This document shows, piece after piece, positions 27,043 to 34,040 of a DNA stretch of 34,040 nucleotides (positions within the stretch are counted from its first letter, which is position 1; each line of letters begins with the position of its first letter). The notes beneath the pieces are model-generated. The model worked only from the letters and a program-made list of their open reading frames with translations, did no database searches and was not told the DNA's origin. A program made the translations under genes and the position numbers. The stretch is from Xanthobacteraceae bacterium (GTDB lineage: Bacteria; Pseudomonadota; Alphaproteobacteria; Rhizobiales; Xanthobacteraceae): NCBI GenBank assembly GCA_019748335.1, contig JAIEPP010000711.1, positions 1 to 34,040 of the forward strand, read 5' to 3'.

Positions 27043-28684
27043 CGCAAGCGCGAGTATCGACCTCCAGGTCATGTGGCATCGATTGATCGCAATCGTCGAG
27101 GAGCAGGCTCAGGTCCTGATACGAACGGCGTTCAGTCCTATCGTGCGGGAATGCGCCGACCTTTCCGCCGGGGTCTTCGACACCAGCGGTAACATGCTGG
27201 CGCAGGCGATTACGGGTGCTCCCGGCCACGTCAACACCATGGCGGAATCGGTGCGGCATTTCATGCGTCGCTATCCGCTGCAAACGATGCAGCCGGGCGA
27301 CGTGTTCATCACCAACGATCCCTGGAAAGGAACCGGCCACCTCAACGATTTTGTGGTCGTAACGCCCTGTTTCAGGAACGGCAGGGCGGTGGCGCTGTTC
27401 TGCTGCACCAGCCACGTCATGGACATCGGTGGGCTCGGTTTCGGTCCCGACGGCTCCGACGTTTACATGGAGGGCCTTCACATTCCGATGCTCAAGTTGT
27501 TCGAGCGGGGGCAAGTCAACGAAACGTTGATGGCGATGATCTGCGGCAATACCCGCCAGGAGGTCGAGACGGAAGGGGATACCTACGCGCTTGCCGCCTG
27601 TAACGATGTCGGCGCCACGCGTTTGCTGGAAATGATGGAGGAGTTCGAGATCGACGATCTCGAGGCACTTTCTTCGCACGTGCTGTCGCGTTCGCGCGAG
27701 GCGATGATTTCGGAGATCAGCAAGTTGCCGAAAGGTACTTGGAAAAACAGCATGACGGTCGATGGTTACGATACCCCGATCGTACTGTCGGCAACGCTGA
27801 CGATCTCCGACGAGGGTATCCACGTCGATTATTCCGGTTCGTCCGCACAGTCTCCGCGGGGCATCAACGTCGCCATCAACTACACCGCAGCCTACACCAT
27901 GTTCGGGCTTGCATGTGCCATTGGCGGACGGATTCCGAACAATTCGGGTTCGCTCTCGATGTTTACGATCACCGCGCCCGAGGGGTCGGTATTGAACGCA
28001 CTGAAGCCGGCACCGGTGTCGACGCGGCATGTAATCGGGCAGATGCTCCCGGATGTGGTGTTCGGATGTCTTCGCCAGGTGGTGCCCGATCGCGTGCCGG
28101 CGGAAGGCGCCTCGTCGGTTTGGTTGATCACGATGCGCGGGGAAACCGCCGATGGGCGCTCGGGCCGTTACGGCTTTACGGTAGGCTTTACCAGCAATGG
28201 CGGCACTGGCGCGAGGAGTGGCAAGGACGGTTTGTCCGCGACCGCGTTCCCGACCAGTCTATCGGGAACGCCGGTGGAGATCGCCGAGACGCAGACGCCG
28301 TTGCTGTTCTGGCGCAAGGAACTGCGCGAAGGATCCGGCGGTGCGGGCAAGACTCGCGGCGGTCTCGGTCAGGTGCTGGAAATCGAATCGGCCTGCAACA
28401 AGCCGTTCCAGGTTCTCGCTTCCTTCGATCGTATCTCGTTCGCAGCCCGTGGCCACGAAGGTGCTGATGACGGATCGGCGGGCTTTATCGGACTGAAGTC
28501 GGGACAGAAGCTGAAGGGCAAGGGGGCTCAGGAGGTGGAAGCCGGGGAACGGCTGATCCTGATGACACCTGGCGGTGGGGGCCGGGGGAATCCGCGGTCG
28601 CGTGCACAGGAAGATGTGGCGCGCGACGTCCGGGACGGGCTGATTTCCATCGAGGTCGCCAGATCGGTGTATGGCGCGCGATAG
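27029..28684 (+). CDS. Hydantoinase/5-oxoprolinase family subunit B (HyuB-like)
   Basis: Overlaps HyuA by 14 bp. VLIRTAFSPIVRECADLSAGVFDTSGNMLAQA, GDVFITNDPWKGTGHLNDFVVVTP, GGGGRGNPRSR. Confidence 0.92.
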   Translation: MQQIDASASIDLQVMWHRLIAIVEEQAQVLIRTAFSPIVRECADLSAGVFDTSGNMLAQAITGAPGHVNTMAESVRHFMRRYPLQTMQPGDVFITNDPWKGTGHLNDFVVVTPCFRNGRAVALFCCTSHVMDIGGLGFGPDGSDVYMEGLHIPMLKLFERGQVNETLMAMICGNTRQEVETEGDTYALAACNDVGATRLLEMMEEFEIDDLEALSSHVLSRSREAMISEISKLPKGTWKNSMTVDGYDTPIVLSATLTISDEGIHVDYSGSSAQSPRGINVAINYTAAYTMFGLACAIGGRIPNNSGSLSMFTITAPEGSVLNALKPAPVSTRHVIGQMLPDVVFGCLRQVVPDRVPAEGASSVWLITMRGETADGRSGRYGFTVGFTSNGGTGARSGKDGLSATAFPTSLSGTPVEIAETQTPLLFWRKELREGSGGAGKTRGGLGQVLEIESACNKPFQVLASFDRISFAARGHEGADDGSAGFIGLKSGQKLKGKGAQEVEAGERLILMTPGGGGRGNPRSRAQEDVARDVRDGLISIEVARSVYGAR

Positions 28685-28692
28685 AGGCGTCG

Positions 28693-29622
28693 GTGTCGGA
28701 TCGGCTCAACGAACTCGACGTCTCGCTCCTGATGGCGCTGGACGCCCTGCTGATCGAACGTAATGTCAGTCGTGCGGCACATCGTCTTGGCATCACACAA
28801 CCGGCGCTCTCCGGTCGGCTCGGCCGGCTGCGGGTGCTATTCGACGATCGGATGTTCGTGCCGATCGCCGGTCGGGGCGTGACCCCGACACCCCGCGCGG
28901 TAGGGGTCGAGAAGAACCTGACAAAGGTCCTGGCGCAGTTGCGGGAGCTTGTCGGGCCGGAACAGGCGTTTGATCCCCAGCTGGATGAACGGACATTCGT
29001 CGTCGCCGCTTACGACAATCCGGCCGCGATGCTTGCGCCGGAATTGCTGCCGAGCTTCAAGGTTGACGCGCCGCGCGTCCGATTGGCATTCGTGTTGCCC
29101 GATCATGACAAGCTGGCGATAGAGCTGGAACGGGGTGATATCGATCTGTTTGTCGGTGTCATCAAGCACCAGCATCCTGATCTGCTGAGTCGGACGTTGT
29201 TCGAGGAGGAATGGATGACCGCCCAGCGGCGCGGACATCCCCGTGGCAGAGTGAGACCGACCCTGGACGAATTCTGTGAACTCGACCACCTTCTGATCTC
29301 GGCCGAAGGCGCCGAATTCACCGGAATGGTGGACCGGGAGCTTGCCAAACTTGGCCGGAAGCGACATGTGAGCATTTCGATACAGAGCTACGCCCTTGCT
29401 CCGCTGATGATTGCGAACAGCGATTGTCTGTGTACCCTGCCAAGGCGATTTCTGCAGCGCTTCGAGCCTCTGCTCGAGCTGTTTGAGCCGCCGCTGGAAC
29501 TCGGTCGTTTCCGTCTTCAGGCGCTCTGGCACCGTCGCATGCAGGATGATGCAGCGCACCGCTGGATCCGCGAGCGAATTTTTGCGGCGGCCGCGGCGCA
29601 GGTTTCCCAAGCGTCAATCTGA
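28693..29622 (+). CDS. LysR-family transcriptional regulator (LysR-3; NodD/NahR-like subtype)
   Basis: GTG start; LNELDVSLLMALDALLIERNVSRAAHRLGITQPALSGRLGRLRVLFDDRMFV...GVTPTPRA is the NodD/NahR-type N-terminus. Confidence 0.9.
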   Translation: MSDRLNELDVSLLMALDALLIERNVSRAAHRLGITQPALSGRLGRLRVLFDDRMFVPIAGRGVTPTPRAVGVEKNLTKVLAQLRELVGPEQAFDPQLDERTFVVAAYDNPAAMLAPELLPSFKVDAPRVRLAFVLPDHDKLAIELERGDIDLFVGVIKHQHPDLLSRTLFEEEWMTAQRRGHPRGRVRPTLDEFCELDHLLISAEGAEFTGMVDRELAKLGRKRHVSISIQSYALAPLMIANSDCLCTLPRRFLQRFEPLLELFEPPLELGRFRLQALWHRRMQDDAAHRWIRERIFAAAAAQVSQASI

Positions 29623-29827
29623 TCGCGGGCAAGAACGGTGCCCGGAGTGCCTCACCGGGCTCTTCAACCCGCCGATATCAGCCATTCGTCCTATCGATTT
29701 CAACCGCGGCCGGCAGGCGCCTAAACGTCGCATTGGCTCGGCGGCAGACGCTGGCCGCAACAGGCGTCGCCACGCGGGTGAGCCGCTTGCTTCGCCTTAC
29801 CAGTCTCACAATCGAAGGTACGCCAAC

Positions 29828-30511
29828 ATGCTGAAACTTTACTTCCACTCCACGCCGAATTCGATGAAGGTGGCTCTCCTGCTCGAGGAGTTGCAGTTGC
29901 CGTTCGAGGTCCTGCCCATCGACATTATGAAGGGCGAGCAGCACCAGATCGAATTCCTGAAGATCAATCCCAATGCCAAGGTGCCCGCCGTCGAGGATGA
30001 TGGCATCCAGGTATTCGATTCGCATGCCATTCTGCTCCACCTCGCAGCCAAGCACGGGAAATACATTCCAGCCGCGCCGCAAGCGCAGGCCGCAACACTC
30101 TCCTGGCTCGAATTTGTTGCCACCGGCCTGTCAGTCTTCTCCGGTCAGGCCGTTCATTTCCTGCACTATGCCCCGGAGGCGCTGCCTTACGCCAAGAACC
30201 GGTATGTCAAGGAAGTGGAACGACACTACGGTGTCCTGGACAAACATCTCGAAGGATCGAAATATCTGGCCGGGTCCGAATACAGCATCGCCGATATGGC
30301 GCTATGGGGCTGGGCCATTTCCGCCGGCTACATTTTCGGTGAGCAGGGGCTCGCTGCCTTCCCGAACGTTCAGCGGCTGGTCACGGAAATCGGAGCAAGG
30401 CCGGCGGCCCTCAAGGCGCTCAAGCTGAAGGAGAGCACGTCCTTCAAATCGGAGCTGGATGAGCAGGCCCGTAAGGCGATGTTCCCCCAGAACGAAGGAC
30501 TAGCCGCGTAA
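29828..30511 (+). CDS. Glutathione S-transferase family protein
   Basis: ATG 29828. Thioredoxin-fold N-domain MLKLYFHSTPNSMKVALLLEELQLPFEVLPIDIMKGEQHQIEFLKINPNAKVPAVEDDGIQVFDSHAILLHLA and alpha-helical C-domain (YSIADMALWGW). Confidence 0.92.
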   Translation: MLKLYFHSTPNSMKVALLLEELQLPFEVLPIDIMKGEQHQIEFLKINPNAKVPAVEDDGIQVFDSHAILLHLAAKHGKYIPAAPQAQAATLSWLEFVATGLSVFSGQAVHFLHYAPEALPYAKNRYVKEVERHYGVLDKHLEGSKYLAGSEYSIADMALWGWAISAGYIFGEQGLAAFPNVQRLVTEIGARPAALKALKLKESTSFKSELDEQARKAMFPQNEGLAA

Positions 30512-30533
30512 GAAGCGCGCCGCTTCACTTCGA

Positions 30534-30561
30534 GCGGAGACCGGGCATGCCCGGCCTCCGC
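30534..30561. terminator. Hairpin GCGGAG-a-CCGGGCATGCCCGG-c-CTCCGC between convergent GST and M20 genes
   Basis: Strong palindromic stem, 22 bp after the GST stop; no clear T-tract. Confidence 0.55.
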
Positions 30562-30601
30562 CGCATGGCCATCGGGCCTCCGCTATTACCGACTTGGCAG
30601 T

Positions 30602-31765
30602 TTAGCCCGGCAGCCGGTTCCGGACGATCTCGCTCCACAGCGACATGCCAAAGGGCAGCACGTCGTCGTTGAAATTATAGGCCGGGTGGTGGAGCGACTC
30701 CGAGTCTCCATTTCCGATCAGGATGAACGCCCCCGGGCGCTCCAGCAGGAATTCTGCGAAGTCTTCCGATCCCATCTGCGGAGCGATATTGGTGTCGACA
30801 TGTTCCTCACCGACGAGTTGAGCGGCAGCTTCCGCAAAATAGCCGCTGCAGCCAGCCTCATTTACCATTGCCGGTATCGTGTGCCTGTAGGTGACCATTG
30901 CCCTTGCACCGTATGAGTGGGCCGTCGCCTCTGCGATCATGCGCATTCGTCCTTCGCAGAACTTGCTCGCTGCCGCAGTCAGGGTTCGAACCGATCCGGA
31001 CAGGCGACCGAACTGCGGAATGACGTTATCAGCCTCGCCGGCGTGTATCTGGCAAGCGGAAATGACGACGGCGTCCCTTGGGTCGACATTTCTGGCGACG
31101 ATCGTCTGCAGCGCATTCACGATGGCAGCCAGAACAACGACCGTGTCGACGGCCTTGTCCGGCGTGGCGGCGTGACCGCCCTTTCCCTCGATCTCGATCG
31201 TGAACGAGTCGAACGCCGCCATAATCGAGCCGGTCCGTATAGCGAAGCTGCCAACCGGAATACCCGGCCAGTTGTGCATACCGTAGATCTCGTCGATGCC
31301 GAAGCGCTTCATCAAACCATCGTCGATCATCGCGCGGGCACCACCGGCGCCACCTTCCTCCGCCGGTTGAAACACGAGGATGACCGTCCCCGAAAAGTCT
31401 CGGACTTCGGCGAGGTATCTTGCGGCCCCCAGCAGCATCGAGCTGTGTCCGTCGTGGCCGCAGGCATGCATCAGGCCCGGGACGCGCGATCGATAGGGCA
31501 GATTCGTTTGCTCCGTGATCGGGAGGGCGTCCATGTCCGCGCGCAGGCCGACCGTCCGGCTGCCGGCCGTGCCGCGGCCTTTGATGATGCCGACGACGCC
31601 GGTTCGTCCCAATCCCTCGATAACATCGTCGCAACCGAACTCGCGAAGACGTTGCGCCACGAAGGCCGCGGTGTTCTGGACGTCAAACTCCAATTCCGGA
31701 TTTTCGTGCAGATGATGCCGCCATGAGATGACGTCCGGCAATAGCTCAGAAATGCGCTCCAGCAT
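30602..31765 (-). CDS. M20-family amidohydrolase/aminoacylase (hippurate hydrolase-like)
   Basis: ISWRHHLHENPELEFDVQNTAAFV, LRADMDALPI, MHACGHDGHSSMLLGAARYLAE, VFQPAEEGGAGGARAMIDDGL, GSEDFAEFL. Confidence 0.93.
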   Translation of the reverse strand: MLERISELLPDVISWRHHLHENPELEFDVQNTAAFVAQRLREFGCDDVIEGLGRTGVVGIIKGRGTAGSRTVGLRADMDALPITEQTNLPYRSRVPGLMHACGHDGHSSMLLGAARYLAEVRDFSGTVILVFQPAEEGGAGGARAMIDDGLMKRFGIDEIYGMHNWPGIPVGSFAIRTGSIMAAFDSFTIEIEGKGGHAATPDKAVDTVVVLAAIVNALQTIVARNVDPRDAVVISACQIHAGEADNVIPQFGRLSGSVRTLTAAASKFCEGRMRMIAEATAHSYGARAMVTYRHTIPAMVNEAGCSGYFAEAAAQLVGEEHVDTNIAPQMGSEDFAEFLLERPGAFILIGNGDSESLHHPAYNFNDDVLPFGMSLWSEIVRNRLPG

Positions 31766-31846
31766 CGATCTGTCTCCAGGAAAGCTGGCCGTAGCACCCC
31801 CCCAAGGAAGCGCGACCGCTTCGCAGTTCCGGCCATTGGTAAAAAG

Positions 31847-31873
31847 GGACCACCGACCGAAGGTCGGTGGTCC
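31847..31873 (-). terminator. Strong hairpin GGACCACCGACC-gaa-GGTCGGTGGTCC, T-tract on - strand
   Basis: 12-bp perfect stem with 3-nt loop. The - strand reads ...GGTCGGTGGTCCCTTTTTACC. Located 82 bp upstream of the M20 start. Confidence 0.65.
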
Positions 31874-32181
31874 GAGTCTTGGGAGGAAACGCAGATGCCG
31901 TCCCTATCAAGAAAGGCATGAGCGGCACTGGCTTAGCATCCCAGGCGGAACTGACCAGCGCAGAATGGAGAACGGACCGATGCCAGCCGCGCAACGGCGG
32001 GTGAAAACCGGGATCAGGCTGCACTGCTGCCGATCGGAGTCTGGCCAACGACAAGTCTCGGTGACCGGCTCCGAAGTTGGCATTGCCATGGCGGCAACGC
32101 CCCGCCGCCGAAATTGTGCTTTTCATGCGTTCGCGCGTGGGCAAAGTGATCGGATGGTCCGCCAACCCCACATGGTTTCTA

Positions 32182-33243
32182 ATGCATAACGCAATCCCGG
32201 TCTTTGACGGCCACAACGACGTCCTCCTGAGGCTCTTGAAGTCGACGTCGGGTGATCCGGTCTCGGACTTTCTCCAAGGCGAGGAGCGGGGACATATCGA
32301 TCTGAAAAAGGCAAAGGCTGGGTCGCTGGTAGGAGGCCTGTTCGCGCTGTATTCGCCGTCCACGTCCGAACCGCTTGCGTTTTCCCGTCAAATGGCCGGC
32401 GGACAATACAAGCTGCCGTTGCCGCCTCGTCTGAGTCTTGAGGAGGCAAGAAATCCGATCCTCTCGATGCTGGCGACGCTGCTGAAGATCGAGAGATCGT
32501 CGCTCGGAGGCGTGGCGATCTGTCGGACCGTCAAGGAAATCAGGTCGACGATCGCGCGTGGCGCGCTCGCCGTGGTGCTGCATATCGAGGGCGCCGACGC
32601 GATCGATGCGAATCTCGATCTGCTTGAGCTTCTCTATGCGGCCGGTTTGCGTTCGCTCGGGCCGGTCTGGAGTCGGGACAATATCTTTGGCCACGGCGTT
32701 CCCTTTCATTTCCCTTCGGGGCCGGATATCGGCGAAGGCTTGACGGCCGATGGCGAGCGACTTGTCAAAGTCTGCAACGACAAGCGTATCCTGGTCGATC
32801 TGTCGCACATCACCGAGAAGGGATTTTGGGATGTCGCCCGTCTCAGCCATGCTCCCTTGGTCGCCACCCATTCCAATGCCCATGCGCTGTGCCCATCACC
32901 CCGAAATCTCACCGATAAGCAGCTCGCGGCGATCAGGGAGACCAAGGGCATCGCCGGCTTGAATTTCGCGACGTGTTTTCTGAGACCGGATGGCAGCATG
33001 CGGCCCGATACCGAGGTCGACTTGATGGTCAGGCAAATCGATTATCTGATCGAAAAGCTCGGAGAGGACCACGTCGGATTGGGCTCGGATTTCGACGGTG
33101 CTGTCGTGCCGGAGGCGATTGGTTCGGCCGCCGGCCTGCAGGTCCTGTTCGAGGCATTACGAAAGCGCGGCTACACCGATCCGTTGTTGCGAAAAATCGG
33201 CTCGGAAAACTGGCTGGCCGTTCTGGAAAGAACCATCGGCTGA
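32182..33243 (+). CDS. M19-family (membrane/renal) dipeptidase-like
   Basis: ATG 32182 (MHNAIPVFDGHNDVLLRLL). M19 motifs DGHND, VLHIEGADAI, VDLSHITEKGFWDVA, ATHSNAHAL, VGLGSDFDGA. Confidence 0.92.
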   Translation: MHNAIPVFDGHNDVLLRLLKSTSGDPVSDFLQGEERGHIDLKKAKAGSLVGGLFALYSPSTSEPLAFSRQMAGGQYKLPLPPRLSLEEARNPILSMLATLLKIERSSLGGVAICRTVKEIRSTIARGALAVVLHIEGADAIDANLDLLELLYAAGLRSLGPVWSRDNIFGHGVPFHFPSGPDIGEGLTADGERLVKVCNDKRILVDLSHITEKGFWDVARLSHAPLVATHSNAHALCPSPRNLTDKQLAAIRETKGIAGLNFATCFLRPDGSMRPDTEVDLMVRQIDYLIEKLGEDHVGLGSDFDGAVVPEAIGSAAGLQVLFEALRKRGYTDPLLRKIGSENWLAVLERTIG

Positions 33244-33252
33244 TCCGTATCC

Positions 33253-33273
33253 GATCACCAAAGCCCGGTGATC
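33253..33273 (+). terminator. Hairpin GATCACC-aaagccc-GGTGATC after the M19 dipeptidase
   Basis: 7-bp perfect arms, 10 bp after the stop codon, with TTTTATT a few bases downstream. Confidence 0.45.
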
Positions 33274-33345
33274 AGGCCATTTTATTCCATCGTTCGCGCT
33301 GACCGTCGGATGTCCGGCGTTCGCCCTCAATCCCGAGTCCGTGAC

Positions 33346-34040
33346 ATGACCAAAACCCTTGCCGGCGACTTTGACTACGTGGTGGTCGGTGCCGGTACCG
33401 CTGGCTGCATCGTGGCCAACCGCCTTTCCGCCGATCCCAAATCCCGGGTTCTGCTGCTCGAGGCCGGCGGCATGGACAACTGGATCTGGTTCCACATCCC
33501 GGTCGGTTATCTCTTCACGATTGGTAATCCGCGCGCAGACTGGATGTTCAAGACCGAAGCCGAGCCGGGACTGAACGGTCGTGCGCTGGCTTACCCCCGG
33601 GGCAAGGTCGTGGGAGGGTCGTCATCGATCAATGCGATGATTTCGATGCGGGGCCAAGCTGGTGATTATGACGGCTGGCGGCAGCTCGGACTGGCGGGTT
33701 GGGGCTGGTCCGACATCTTGCCGATGTTCCAAAGGCTGGAAGATCATTTTCTGGGGGAGAGCGAATTTCATGGCGTAGGCGGCGGCTGGCGTATCGAAGC
33801 GCCACGCGTCTCCTGGCCGGTTCTTGACGCGGTAGCCGAGGCTGCCACGGAGATGGGCATACCCGCCCAAGCCGACTTCAACACCGGAGACAACGAGGGC
33901 GTAGGCTACTTTCACGTCAATCAGAAGCGTGGCCGGCGCTGGTCTTCGGCCCGCGGCTTCCTGAAGCTCGTTCTGTCCAGGAAAAACCTTCAACTGGAAA
34001 CCGGCGTGCTCGCGCATCGCTTGATCATCGAGGACGGGCG
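33346..34040 (+). CDS. GMC-family oxidoreductase (choline dehydrogenase-like), 3' truncated by window
   Basis: MTKTLAGDFDYVVVGAGTAGCIVANRLSADPKSRVLLLEAGG (FAD GxGxxG) and AYPRGKVVGGSSSINAMISMRGQAGDYDGW; frame open to the window end. Confidence 0.92.
   Translation, partial: MTKTLAGDFDYVVVGAGTAGCIVANRLSADPKSRVLLLEAGGMDNWIWFHIPVGYLFTIGNPRADWMFKTEAEPGLNGRALAYPRGKVVGGSSSINAMISMRGQAGDYDGWRQLGLAGWGWSDILPMFQRLEDHFLGESEFHGVGGGWRIEAPRVSWPVLDAVAEAATEMGIPAQADFNTGDNEGVGYFHVNQKRGRRWSSARGFLKLVLSRKNLQLETGVLAHRLIIEDG

Noticed and set aside
25675-27072. 465-aa - strand ORF antisense to HyuA
   Set aside because: Antisense shadow; no motifs.
26906-28030. 374-aa - strand ORF antisense to HyuB
   Set aside because: Low-complexity R/H/D-rich translation typical of antisense frames; HyuB is unambiguous.
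29627-29659. Small inverted repeats GGGCA-N7-TGCCC and CCCGG-N9-CCGGG after LysR-3
   Set aside because: Arms of only 5 bp and no T-tract; too weak to call a terminator.
1-34040. CRISPR arrays, tRNA/rRNA genes, transposases or phage genes
   Set aside because: No regular direct repeats, tRNA-like cloverleafs or mobile-element proteins were recognised on reading.

Overview
Alphaproteobacterial, Rhizobiales/Bradyrhizobium-like window (lineage is an inference from composition and protein style). It reads as a catabolic and transport island. In order it contains: the 3' part of a malonyl-CoA synthetase-like ligase; a ~0.9 kb gap without a clear gene; gamma-glutamyltransferase; a zinc alcohol dehydrogenase; LysR-1; an M24 peptidase; a complete peptide-type ABC importer operon (+ strand) ending in a full-length pyruvate carboxylase; a second, convergent peptide ABC importer cluster (- strand) that contains LysR-2 and ends in a DUF1028 Ntn-hydrolase-like gene; a D-glutamate-cyclase-like (DUF4392) gene followed by hydantoinase/5-oxoprolinase A and B; a NodD/NahR-style LysR-3; a GST; an M20 amidohydrolase; an M19 membrane-dipeptidase-like enzyme; and the start of a GMC oxidoreductase. 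Two observations stand out. (1) A palindrome ATGCY-N5-RGCAT, always in T-N11-A (LysR box) form, occurs six times. Five copies are in promoter regions and one is at the 3' end of LysR-2 just ahead of the permease genes, which suggests one LysR-controlled regulon joining both importers, the M24 peptidase and the DUF4392/oxoprolinase operon. (2) The enzyme set GGT + GST + M19 dipeptidase + M20 deacylase + D-glutamate cyclase-like + oxoprolinase A/B suggests uptake and degradation of gamma-glutamyl or D-glutamyl peptides, or glutathione conjugates, through 5-oxoproline. All calls come from reading the sequence and recalling family motifs; no searches were run.
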